Shown piece after piece: positions 16,969 to 24,873 of a stretch of 64,000 nt of DNA (positions are counted from its first letter, which is position 1; each line of letters starts with the position of its first letter). Source of the stretch: Rhizobium sp. R634 (GTDB lineage: Bacteria > Pseudomonadota > Alphaproteobacteria > Rhizobiales > Rhizobiaceae). The notes under the pieces are model-generated. The model was not told the DNA's origin, ran no database searches, and saw only the letters and a program-made list of their open reading frames with translations. Location of the stretch: assembly GCF_002211305.1 (NCBI RefSeq), contig NZ_LOKW01000004.1, positions 124,001 to 188,000 on the forward strand. Direction: 5' to 3'. The position numbers were made by a program, and so were the translations under genes.

Positions 16969-17220
16969 ATGGTCGACAAACAAGATTTGAACGCGGGATT
17001 CACCGGCACACCCGTTGAGCAGCCGAAGGGATTGGCCAAGGCTGCCCAATCGGCGGCCAGCGGCGTGAAACGTGAGGTCTATGCAGTCACATCAGGCGCT
17101 AGAGACCATCCGCACACAGCAAGCGCATTGCTGCTCAGTATCGGCTTTGTCGCATTCGGTCTCGGCTATCTCCTGGGCCGATCATCAGCGGAAAGCCCGG
17201 CACGCTCCTATTGGCGATAG
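16969..17220 (+). CDS. Small single-span membrane protein
   Basis: An 83-residue protein with a soluble N-terminal part (residues 1-50, including KAAQSAASGVKREVYAV) and one membrane segment (about residues 52-71, ALLLSIGFVAFGLGYLLGR). The layout recalls DUF883/ElaB-like membrane-anchored stress proteins, but I cannot confirm the family. It is preceded by GAGGAAGG and lies in tandem with the DUF2934 gene. Confidence 0.65.
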   Translation: MVDKQDLNAGFTGTPVEQPKGLAKAAQSAASGVKREVYAVTSGARDHPHTASALLLSIGFVAFGLGYLLGRSSAESPARSYWR

Positions 17221-17549
17221 CGGCAGACACCAACCAAGTGCGGTGCAGTCGTTTGAGTGTATCGCCCACCCATCATGCGCTCTAACGGCGTTTTTCCGAA
17301 CGCGGAATCACGACGTTTGACGTAAAGCCTCGCAGCAAGTTCGCACCTCAAACGTGTTTTCTTGTCGTGTCGGCTTGACCATCGCAGAACATTGCGGCTG
17401 ATCATCGGGTAAGACGAGGAAGCATCAGGCTTTGCTGTTGCCAGAATACGACAGTGAGGAAAGCAAGGGTTTTGCCTGCCCTCACAGCTTGACAGCGGTG
17501 ACAACGGTCCTTAGCGAGGCTGGATTAGCGACACCTCAGGATCAGCAAA
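17221..17549. other. 329-base gap without a recognised gene
   Basis: This region lies between the small membrane protein gene and the O-antigen ligase gene. It is lower in GC than its neighbours, and a possible -35 element (TTGACA near 17489) may belong to the ligase promoter. I see no coding frame with a recognisable domain and no clear terminator. Confidence 0.4.
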
Positions 17550-18824
17550 GTGAATTACTTCAGGCAACTCGTGATTGCGATACTTCATCCCGGAAACGGG
17601 TCGGGAAGCACGCTTGATCGAACCAACGGCATTGCGGTCTTTCTCTTTGCAATCCTGCCCGGCCTTTCGCCCAATTTTAACTCGTTCATCCTCCTCGGAT
17701 CGATGATATCGGGCCTCTATCTTCTGGCGATAGCCCGCTTTCCATTGAATCTGTCCAAATCCGACCGCCTGGTTGCCATTTGCATGACGATCTACCCGGT
17801 GGTGATGATCGTCAGCATATTCGTCAATCCGCCGTTTTCCGAAGAACTGGATTGGATCTTCCGTCTCCTGCCTTTCTTTTCGATCTGGCTGATTTTGCCG
17901 CGCATGCGCCAATCCCCCGATGGCCGCCTCGTGCCGCTCTTTATCCTGGGCGCTGGCCTCGGCATGATCGTGACCTTTCTTTTCAGCCTGCTTCAGGTCC
18001 TGTTCCTGATGCCCAGGGCGGAAGCGGGGACGTCGAACGCCGCCCTTCTCGGCGTTATCGGCGTTCTTTTCGGCAGCGTCGCGCTTCTCAACATCCAATC
18101 GCCCAAAAGCATGGAGCAGAAAATCGCAATCCTGGGATATGCCGCAGGCCTAGGCTGCGCGTTGCTTTCCGGAACGCGCTCGGCCTGGCTGGTCATTCCC
18201 GTGCATGTCGTGATCTTCCTGTGGTATTTTCCCAAGCACCGCTTTCATGTGAGTTTGCGCAGCGTGGCCATCACCGGCACCGTGCTGTTGCTGGGGCTTC
18301 TTGCTCTCGGCAGCGACCAGGTCGTCTATCGCGTCCGCGAACTCCAGAACAATCTTTCGACGCTGGAAAGCGCTCATGGCGATATCACGTCGCTGAGCGC
18401 GCGGGTCGCCCTCTACAAAGGCGCACTATCGGCCATCGTCAAGGATCCGTTTACCGGTTATGGCCCGCAAAACAGAATGGCGGCCGTGCTGGCGGAGGTC
18501 CCTGAAAGCATCAGGCCGCAGCTTCCCTATTCGCATGTCCATAACGGTTTTCTGACCGCGGGAATTGACGCAGGCATCGTCGGCATCGCCGCACTTTCGC
18601 TGCTGCTCCTGACGCCCTTGATCGCTGCCTGGAAAAAGGAGCCCGGGCCAAGCCGCGACCTCGCCATCGCGATCGCACTTCTGTTGATCAGCAGCTACGT
18701 TATAACGGGCAGCTTCGGCATCATGTTCAACCAAAAGGCATTGGATCCGATCTTCGCCTATATGGTCGCGCTTATTTGCGCGGATCGCGGCAGCACGCGT
18801 TTTGCGCCGGTCGTTCGAAGCTGA
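17550..18824 (+). CDS. O-antigen ligase / polymerase family protein (Wzy_C)
   Basis: A 424-residue protein with about ten to twelve hydrophobic segments and a large periplasmic loop (about residues 245-330). The loop holds the Wzy_C/WaaL-type motifs: SGTRSAWL ahead of it, then RVALYKGALSAIVKDPFTGYGPQN and the conserved histidine segment YSHVHNGFLTAGIDAGIVG. These proteins polymerise or ligate surface polysaccharide on the periplasmic side of the inner membrane. It is convergent with the dehydratase gene, 28 bases away, and belongs functionally with the polysaccharide genes at 18853-21535. Confidence 0.85.
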   Translation: MNYFRQLVIAILHPGNGSGSTLDRTNGIAVFLFAILPGLSPNFNSFILLGSMISGLYLLAIARFPLNLSKSDRLVAICMTIYPVVMIVSIFVNPPFSEELDWIFRLLPFFSIWLILPRMRQSPDGRLVPLFILGAGLGMIVTFLFSLLQVLFLMPRAEAGTSNAALLGVIGVLFGSVALLNIQSPKSMEQKIAILGYAAGLGCALLSGTRSAWLVIPVHVVIFLWYFPKHRFHVSLRSVAITGTVLLLGLLALGSDQVVYRVRELQNNLSTLESAHGDITSLSARVALYKGALSAIVKDPFTGYGPQNRMAAVLAEVPESIRPQLPYSHVHNGFLTAGIDAGIVGIAALSLLLLTPLIAAWKKEPGPSRDLAIAIALLLISSYVITGSFGIMFNQKALDPIFAYMVALICADRGSTRFAPVVRS

Positions 18825-18852
18825 TTTCCGCCACCTGGGTGTCGGCGGAGCT

Positions 18853-20847
18853 TCAGGCCGCCGTAATAGTTTCGGCGCCGGTGAAAGCCAGATCCGAAAC
18901 CTCGCCCGTCGATGAATAGCCGGAAACGAGTTCCGCCAAGGCCACGCGCGCCGCGATCATATCGTTGCGATCCAGCGCCGCGTTGAGCGAGCTCAGCCTC
19001 TTTGAAAGCTCCGGCCAGGACAGAAAATCCTCGCGCGCCTTCATGATCCTGGGATGTTCCGTCGTTTCCGGATTGTCGCCGATCAGCAGTTCTTCATAGA
19101 GCTTCTCGCCGGGCCTGAGGCCGGTAACGGCAAGCTCGATATCCCCTTCGGGATTATCCTCGTGGCGCACGGTCAGGCCGGAAAGCTCCACCATCTTGCG
19201 GGCAAGATCGGCGATGCGGACAGGCTCTCCCATATCGAGCAGGAAAACATCCCCGCCGTCCGCCATCGCGCCCGCCTGGATGACGAGCTGCGAGGCCTCC
19301 GAAATGGTCATGAAATAGCGGGTTATATCGGGATGCGTCAGCGTCACCGGGCCGCCTTCCTTGATCTGCTGCCGGAACAGTGGCACGACGGATCCGGAGG
19401 AGCCGAGGACGTTTCCAAAACGGACCATGGAGAAATTCGTCCGCGCTCCGCCGGCGGCCGGCTCCGCCGCAAGCGCCTGCAGGACCATCTCCGCCAGCCT
19501 TTTGCTCGCGCCCATCACATTTGTCGGACGCACGGCCTTGTCGGTACTGATCAGCACGAAATTCGAGACGCCGCATTTGTTCGCCGCCCGGGCGGTGATC
19601 AGCGTCCCCATGACATTGTTCTTGATGCCTTCCACCGCATTATGTTCGACAAGAGGCACATGTTTGTAGGCAGCGGCATGATAGAGCGTCTGCGGCCGCC
19701 AGCTCTGGATAATATGTTCCATGCGGTCATGGTCGCGAACGGAACAGAGAATGGGAACGATCTGCAGGCTTGCATATTTGTACAGCTCGGCCAGCTTCAA
19801 CAATTCGGCATGGATATTGTAGAGCGCAAACTCGTTCTGATCGACGAGGATGAGGCTCGAAGGCGCGTTGCGCAGAATCTGGCGGCATAATTCGCCGCCG
19901 ATGGAGCCGCCGGCGCCGGTGACCATTACCACCTTGTTGCGCATCGCCTTGTCGAGCAGCTCCTGCCGCGGCGCAACCGCTTCCCTCCCCAGCAGGTCTT
20001 CGATCTCCAGCTCACGAATGTCGGAGACGGCGACACGCCCCTGCGCCAGAGCCGTGAGGTCAGGCAATGTCCGGACATTCACCCTGGCTTTGCGGATGCG
20101 CTCCAGGATCTCATTGCGGCGCTGCCGCGATGCGGATGGAAGAGCAAGAAGCACGTTGTGCACGCCGAGAGTTCCGGCGAGCTCCGGAAGATCCGACGGG
20201 TCATAGATCGGCAAGCCACCCATGACGCCGCCCTTGAGGCGCGGATCGTCATCCAGATAGCCGACGACGTTGAGTTCGGCGCTGTTCGTCAGGGCAGCCG
20301 CCAATTGCCGCCCGGCCTTGCCCGCCCCGTAGATCAGCACCTTCGCGAGCATATTCTTGTGAAGGATACGCTGGTAGGCATCTCCGAGCCAATAGCGGAT
20401 ACCCAGCCGTGACAGCCCGATCCCGATCAACAGCAGGAACGGCTGGAGAATGCCGACGGTTCTCGGGACACCGGGCACGCTGAGAGCGGTAAATATTGTC
20501 ATGAAGGCGAAGCCGTAGATCGCAATCGCCTTTAAAACAGTAATGAACGCAGCCAGATTGGCATAACGGAAGATCGCCCGATACATGCCCATGACGACGA
20601 AGATGGGAAGAGCCATGCACAGCGAAACGAAGACCGGCAACCATTGCACACCGGTCAGCACCGTCCATTCGTTGAGACGGAAGCAATAGGCGAGCCAAAT
20701 CGTCAGCACGCAAAAGGCGGAATCCACCAGCAATGCCAGTGCGCGTTTGGCAGCGCGCGGCATTGCCAGAAGAGGGGCGACGAGCGCCTGCATCGGCACT
20801 AAGAACCATCCCGAGCGTGGCGTCTCAGTGGGGGTATTTTCAGGCAT
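18853..20847 (-). CDS. Membrane-bound nucleotide-sugar 4,6-dehydratase/epimerase (FlaA1/CapD/WbpM type)
   Basis: A 664-residue protein from the ATG at 20847; an in-frame TTG 24 bases upstream is a less likely start. About four membrane segments occupy the first 150 residues. A first Rossmann domain follows (LIYGAGKAGRQL), then the catalytic short-chain dehydrogenase domain (MVTGAGGSIGGELC). STDKAVRPTNVMGASKR carries the Met-Lys variant of the YxxxK pair seen in WbpM-type UDP-GlcNAc 4,6-dehydratases. The product would be a keto-sugar for surface polysaccharide. It is full length for the large membrane-bound class. Confidence 0.9.
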   Translation of the reverse strand: MPENTPTETPRSGWFLVPMQALVAPLLAMPRAAKRALALLVDSAFCVLTIWLAYCFRLNEWTVLTGVQWLPVFVSLCMALPIFVVMGMYRAIFRYANLAAFITVLKAIAIYGFAFMTIFTALSVPGVPRTVGILQPFLLLIGIGLSRLGIRYWLGDAYQRILHKNMLAKVLIYGAGKAGRQLAAALTNSAELNVVGYLDDDPRLKGGVMGGLPIYDPSDLPELAGTLGVHNVLLALPSASRQRRNEILERIRKARVNVRTLPDLTALAQGRVAVSDIRELEIEDLLGREAVAPRQELLDKAMRNKVVMVTGAGGSIGGELCRQILRNAPSSLILVDQNEFALYNIHAELLKLAELYKYASLQIVPILCSVRDHDRMEHIIQSWRPQTLYHAAAYKHVPLVEHNAVEGIKNNVMGTLITARAANKCGVSNFVLISTDKAVRPTNVMGASKRLAEMVLQALAAEPAAGGARTNFSMVRFGNVLGSSGSVVPLFRQQIKEGGPVTLTHPDITRYFMTISEASQLVIQAGAMADGGDVFLLDMGEPVRIADLARKMVELSGLTVRHEDNPEGDIELAVTGLRPGEKLYEELLIGDNPETTEHPRIMKAREDFLSWPELSKRLSSLNAALDRNDMIAARVALAELVSGYSSTGEVSDLAFTGAETITAA

Positions 20848-20968
20848 TGCTAACCGGCGTCTCGCGATCAAATGGACAACACCTTCTTGTCATTTTCTGC
20901 AACGAGCGCAACTGAAATAATCGGAAAGCGCGGCCTTTCGAACCGCTTATCTATCTGAGGTAGGCAAG

Positions 20969-21535
20969 TTAATGCGTGATTCCCTTTCGGCGGATCACCT
21001 TTTCTGCGGTGAGAAACAGGATGCGCATATCGAAGCCGAACGAGCGCCGCTCGAGATATTCAACATCGAATTTCACCTTCTCGGGAATCGGCAATTCGTC
21101 TCGTCCGTTGATCTGCGCCCATCCCGTCAGTCCCGGCAGGAGCTTGTCGACGCCGTGGGCCGTCCGCAATTCGATCAGATCATACTGATTATAGAGCGCC
21201 GGACGCGGTCCGACGAAACTCATCTTCCCCGCGAGAATGCACCAGAGTTGCGGCAGCTCATCGAGGCTGGATTTGCGAAGAAACGAGCCGATGGGGGTCA
21301 GAAACCGGTCCGGATTGTCGAGCAGATGCGTGGCGACCGTCGGCGTGTCGATGCGCATGCTCCTGAATTTCGGCATCAGGAAGATCTGATTGAAACGGCC
21401 GACACGCTTTGACCAATAGAGGACCGGTCCCGGCGAGGTAAGGCGAACACAAAGGGCGACGACGAGGCTCGGAACGAGCAGCACCAGCGAAGCAATGACC
21501 GCCAGGAAAAAATCCACTGCCCGTTTCAAACGCAT
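20969..21535 (-). CDS. Undecaprenyl-phosphate sugar-1-phosphate transferase (short form)
   Basis: A 188-residue bacterial sugar transferase. One N-terminal membrane segment (about residues 7-30) is followed by the conserved catalytic region: [44 protein letters not shown] and [14 protein letters not shown]. It loads the first sugar phosphate onto the lipid carrier at the cytoplasmic membrane face. Lacking the extra N-terminal spans of WcaJ or ExoY-type long forms, it resembles PglC-like minimal enzymes. The ATG at 21535 follows GGGGAG; the longer upstream frame has no support. Confidence 0.88.
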   Translation of the reverse strand: MRLKRAVDFFLAVIASLVLLVPSLVVALCVRLTSPGPVLYWSKRVGRFNQIFLMPKFRSMRIDTPTVATHLLDNPDRFLTPIGSFLRKSSLDELPQLWCILAGKMSFVGPRPALYNQYDLIELRTAHGVDKLLPGLTGWAQINGRDELPIPEKVKFDVEYLERRSFGFDMRILFLTAEKVIRRKGITH

Positions 21536-21718
21536 GCTCCCCTGCTTCTTCCATTGCCAAGCGGCGCCTTTCCGCCACCCCTGCCCTATCGTCAAAAAGC
21601 GTTTTGCCGTCAACTGCAGGATTTCGGGCAAGCACGCCTCATCGACGGTCGAGATGGTCGCTTGTGCTCTTCTGACGCCGTCGCTACGCTCGCGGTCCCA
21701 ATGCGAGGTAGGAAAGAC

Positions 21719-22222
21719 GTGCATATTCGAAAAGCGGTATCCGCCGACGCGGAGGAGCTGTGCAGCCTCCTGAACGAGATCATTGTGGCGGGTGGAACAA
21801 CCGCGCTCGAGACGCCTCTTTCGGCTTCGGAGTTCGCGGATTGGTTCATCGACGGCGAATTCCCCCTTGTCTGCCATGTCGCCGAGCAGGATCGGTCGCT
21901 TGCAGGCTTCCAGTCGCTCAGCCTTTATGGCGACCCGCCGAAAGGATATGCCGATATCGCGACATTTGCCCGTATCGATCCGAAGATCCCCGGAGTCGGC
22001 CGGGCGCTTTTCCCCGCAACTCGGGCAGCAGCCGAGGAGGTCGGTCTCGCCTTCATCAATGCCACCATTCGCGCCGACAACGTCAGCGGTCTCGCCTATT
22101 ACGCAAAAATGGGCTTCGAGCCCTATGACAGGCTTGTGCAGGTTCCGCTGCTGGATGGAACACCCGTCGACAGGATCAAAAAGCGTTTCAGGCTCGGCGG
22201 CACACCCCATAGAGCTGTTTGA
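21719..22222 (+). CDS. GNAT family N-acetyltransferase
   Basis: A 167-residue protein from the GTG at 21719 (HIRKAVSADAEELCSLLNEI). An in-frame ATG at 21701 is possible, but the GTG sits behind a better purine-rich site. The acetyl-CoA loop is GVGRALFPA, followed by the C-terminal FINATIRADNVSGLAYYAKMGFEPYDR typical of the fold. It is divergent from the sugar transferase gene. Substrate unknown; modification of a sugar or amino acid is possible. Confidence 0.82.
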   Translation: MHIRKAVSADAEELCSLLNEIIVAGGTTALETPLSASEFADWFIDGEFPLVCHVAEQDRSLAGFQSLSLYGDPPKGYADIATFARIDPKIPGVGRALFPATRAAAEEVGLAFINATIRADNVSGLAYYAKMGFEPYDRLVQVPLLDGTPVDRIKKRFRLGGTPHRAV

Positions 22223-22339
22223 GAATTTCTAAACTGCTGATACAAAAGCGGGAAACTGCCAACCAGAAGCGATCTGGCCCTTCATTTCCGTCACACTTCG
22301 TTAACCATAATAATTTTCGTCAGGACCGTGGAAGCAAAT

Positions 22340-23632
22340 TCATCCTGTCCTCCCTCTGACCGGCGAATTGCTTCGGGCAAGGGCCATCAACATCGGTCCG
22401 ATAGCGAACTCCCCTCTTTCGGCGCGGCGCGTCAGGTCACGCAGGTAACCGCCGGCGGAGTTGATGTGCCCTGCCCTTTCGAGAACGCAGGCCATGACGG
22501 TGGCGGCATTTTCCGGACCCATGGTCTCACAGGCCTGCTCATAGGCCGACGGGCTGACGCCGAGCATCGAGCGCACGACTACGGCCGCCGCCATCAGGTC
22601 GCGCCACGTGCCGACCGAGCCTTGCGGCCCATAGGCTGCGATTTCGGGGCAGGCCTGCAGCACGAGCCCCAGCGGGAAGGATTTCAGCCTGTCGTTGGTA
22701 GAGGAGGCCGATTTCGTAGTCGCGGCACGCCCGTCCCGCTCTTCGTTTTTCGGTATTCGTGTTATCGGCTCGGCCCAGCCTGCCGATCGATCATCTGCGG
22801 TTGCGCCCTGCTTCGTTTCGAAGCTTGGTTCAAGTTCAATAAAGGGATGTGGGTTTGAATTCTGTATGTGCCGCTCAAAATGTTGGGCATTGCCGCTTTG
22901 ATTTTGAGCTTTAACCTGCATTTCCAATTGATTGACGATTTCTTCGCGCAGCAATTCCAGCTCGTCGAGAGCTTCAGCCACCTGGCCAGCGGAAGGTAAC
23001 CGAGGCAAGCGCTCAAGGACGGCGCGAAAATGCAGATGGATCTTGTTCCAATCGCCGGCAGCCCCCTCTTCCAAGGCCATCTCGATGAGCTTGGCGACGT
23101 CACGGCGGCAAAGCGTCAGGCGTTCCCGCAGCCGCTGCAACTGCAGCCGTTCGGCCGCCACTTCGGCCGCCAGCCGCTCGATCTCTTCGGAGCGCACGAG
23201 CAACGGAGCCAACGAGAAACCGAACGCCTCGCGGATCTCCCCGCCCTGCTCCTTGCGCGCATAGCGCTTGCCGTTCGGGCTGTCTTTGCGGATGAGCAAC
23301 CCCGCCTCGATGAGCGCCGCGAGATGACGGCGAATGGTCTGTTCCGCCATGCCATGCGCACGCAGCGAGAGCTGCGCATTGGAGGGAAAAACGACGAGCC
23401 CGTTTTCCCAAGAGAGCTGGCCCTTGGGATAGAAGCTCAGCAAGGCGTTCAGCACAGCGAGCGCCCGGTCGGTGATCCCAAGCAAAGGCTTCGCCTCACA
23501 CAGGGCGCGGTAAAGTTTCCACTTGTCGATTGATTGGCCGGGCTCGATCTTTTGAGCAGACGCTTGGCTTGCCAACATGCCAAGCGTCATCGGCCGCCGC
23601 CCAAAAGGCGTCGTCACACTTCCGCTTTCCAT
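22340..23632 (-). CDS. repC: Replication initiator RepC
   Basis: A 430-residue initiator of the repABC replicon family, starting MESGSVTTPFGRRPMTLGMLASQ. The N-terminal half contains a winged-helix DNA-binding region (SNAQLSLRAHGMAEQTIRRHLAALIEAGLLIRKDSPNGKRYARK). The C-terminal half carries TWRDLMAAAVVVRSMLGVSPSAYEQA. It is the third gene of the unit repA-repB-repC, read leftward. In this family the origin lies within repC, in an AT-rich stretch, and RepC acts in cis. An in-frame start 6 codons upstream is possible. Confidence 0.96.
   Translation of the reverse strand: MESGSVTTPFGRRPMTLGMLASQASAQKIEPGQSIDKWKLYRALCEAKPLLGITDRALAVLNALLSFYPKGQLSWENGLVVFPSNAQLSLRAHGMAEQTIRRHLAALIEAGLLIRKDSPNGKRYARKEQGGEIREAFGFSLAPLLVRSEEIERLAAEVAAERLQLQRLRERLTLCRRDVAKLIEMALEEGAAGDWNKIHLHFRAVLERLPRLPSAGQVAEALDELELLREEIVNQLEMQVKAQNQSGNAQHFERHIQNSNPHPFIELEPSFETKQGATADDRSAGWAEPITRIPKNEERDGRAATTKSASSTNDRLKSFPLGLVLQACPEIAAYGPQGSVGTWRDLMAAAVVVRSMLGVSPSAYEQACETMGPENAATVMACVLERAGHINSAGGYLRDLTRRAERGEFAIGPMLMALARSNSPVRGRTG
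22810..22945. other. Putative replication origin inside repC
   Basis: This stretch of repC is clearly richer in A and T than its surroundings and encodes the variable linker between the two RepC domains. In repABC plasmids the origin has been mapped to an AT-rich region within repC. The assignment here is by position and composition only. Confidence 0.45.
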
Positions 23633-23691
23633 TCTTTTCGCCTTCTTCAAGGCAAAAGATCACGGCTCACCAAATTCGGTGCCAAAGACTC

Positions 23692-23720
23692 TTGACTATG
23701 ATTCGCGGAAATGTGATTCT
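23692..23720 (+). promoter_or_regulatory. Promoter of the repABC counter-transcribed RNA
   Basis: TTGACT (23692-23697) is followed after 17 bases by GATTCT (23715-23720). It reads opposite to repABC and is placed so that the transcript would begin near 23727, inside the repB-repC gap. Confidence 0.55.
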
Positions 23721-23751
23721 CTGGGTGTCTAGATCAGAGAGGGCTTCCGCG
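23704..23751. promoter_or_regulatory. Nested inverted repeats in the repB-repC gap
   Basis: A 7-base perfect stem, CGCGGAA (23704-23710) with TTCCGCG (23745-23751), encloses a second stem, TCTCTG (23718-23723) with CAGAGA (23735-23740). In the repABC mRNA this can fold upstream of repC. Such structures control repC translation or transcription in related plasmids. Confidence 0.6.
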
Positions 23752-23775
23752 ACGGCAACGTTCGGGGGCCTTTTC
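23727..23775 (+). ncRNA. repABC counter-transcribed incompatibility RNA (ctRNA)
   Basis: A small antisense RNA is predicted between repB and repC, on the strand opposite to them. It ends in an 8-pair terminator stem (23742-23749 with 23763-23770, two G-U pairs) followed by TTTTCTTTT. Length is about 49 bases. In repABC plasmids of rhizobia such an RNA is a known incompatibility factor that pairs with the repABC leader ahead of repC and lowers RepC synthesis. Location, orientation, promoter and terminator all fit. The exact ends are estimates. Confidence 0.7.
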
Positions 23776-23781
23776 TTTTGC

Positions 23782-24831
23782 TTATTGATCTCCGTTTTTC
23801 GTCAAATCCTGTGTCTTCTCGAACGCCTCGTAGAGACGGTCCAGATTGCTGGCGATATAGGCCCCGAAAGCAGACGCCTTCTCGGCCTTCAGCGCGATGG
23901 TGAATTGTTTTCCGTCATCCTTGATCTTCGCCTTGACCGCGCCGTCCTGACGCTGCCAGGCGCGAACCGGCTTCGGTGCCGCTATGGATGAGGTTTGCTG
24001 CGGTCTTCTGCTGATAAAGGCAACGAGCATGTCAAACCGGGCGTCCGGCTCCGCCGTCTCGAATTCCTGCGACCTGGTGAATTCGATCGCGCGAGCGCTG
24101 ATATTTTCGGTCTCGAACCTCACCGACAAATCGTGCCAGCGATCGCGGCCGGTTGTCTTGGCCGCGCCGATGGCGGCCAGAACCTCAGCCGGAATCCGCT
24201 TGGTGACGGACAGCATCTTGGACACTGTCGTCTTGTCGGCGCTGAGCGCAGACATGATCGTTTCCCGGTCGAAACCGAGCCTGTCGAGCTTGTCGGCGAA
24301 CATCGTCCTTTCGATGAAGGAAAGATCGGCGCGGGCCGAATTTTCCTGCCCCTGGGCGATGACGTGGTCGCGATCATCGAGCTTCTTGACCACGGCGCGA
24401 ACGGGCCGGCCGAGCTCCTTGGCGGCCCGGGCGCGGCGATGGCCGAAGGCGATCTGATACCGGCCGTCCTTTTCAGGATGCGGACGCACGAGGATCGGCG
24501 AATCCTGGCCGCGCAAGCGGATTGCCTCGACCAGTTCGCGGAACTGCTCGTCGGTATGGGCCAGTCTGTCGGTGACGAAGGAGTCTTCAATCAGGGTGGG
24601 ATCAAGGTCGATCACCGTCTCACCCGTCGCCAGCTTTTCTTCGATGGCTTTGGCCGCATCGGCCTTGGCAGCCAGCGCGTCGATACTGCGCGTCACGGCG
24701 CCGAGAGCGCCGATCCCCTTATAGGTGATCTGCTGTTTCTCGTCCTTGTGAAGCGGCTCGTCCTCACTGTTTACCGCGGTAAACTTCTTGGAATCGTCCA
24801 TCAGCCCCGAGAGGAGATTCTTACGCGCCAT
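23782..24831 (-). CDS. repB: Partition protein RepB (ParB family)
   Basis: A 349-residue centromere-binding protein. ParB boxes are visible at about residues 108-119 (GQDSPILVRPHP) and 130-141 (GHRRARAAKELG). A helix-turn-helix region follows (DRETIMSALSADKTTVSKMLSVTKRIP). With RepA it segregates the replicon and tunes repABC expression. A perfect parS-like palindrome lies inside its own 5' coding region at 24769-24784. It is the middle gene of the leftward repABC operon, 42 bases after repA. Confidence 0.96.
   Translation of the reverse strand: MARKNLLSGLMDDSKKFTAVNSEDEPLHKDEKQQITYKGIGALGAVTRSIDALAAKADAAKAIEEKLATGETVIDLDPTLIEDSFVTDRLAHTDEQFRELVEAIRLRGQDSPILVRPHPEKDGRYQIAFGHRRARAAKELGRPVRAVVKKLDDRDHVIAQGQENSARADLSFIERTMFADKLDRLGFDRETIMSALSADKTTVSKMLSVTKRIPAEVLAAIGAAKTTGRDRWHDLSVRFETENISARAIEFTRSQEFETAEPDARFDMLVAFISRRPQQTSSIAAPKPVRAWQRQDGAVKAKIKDDGKQFTIALKAEKASAFGAYIASNLDRLYEAFEKTQDLTKNGDQ
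24769..24784. repeat. parS: parS site 1 (perfect palindrome)
   Basis: GTTTACCGCGGTAAAC is a perfect 16-base palindrome that matches the repABC centromere pattern GTTNNCNGCNGNNAAC. It lies within the first codons of repB. Confidence 0.85.
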
Positions 24832-24850
24832 CGGCCCGCTCCCTGTTGCA

Positions 24851-24866
24851 GTTTACCGCAGTAAAC
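24851..24866. repeat. parS: parS site 2
   Basis: GTTTACCGCAGTAAAC differs from site 1 at one base and keeps the same pattern. It lies in the repA-repB gap, 82 bases (nearly eight helical turns) from site 1, suggesting that both are bound together by RepB. Confidence 0.85.
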
Positions 24867-24873
24867 TTCCCGG

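Noticed and set aside
22340..23632. A frameshift or truncation in repC
   Set aside because: The frame is continuous from the standard N-terminus to a normal C-terminal end. The AT-rich middle is the usual origin-bearing linker, not damage.
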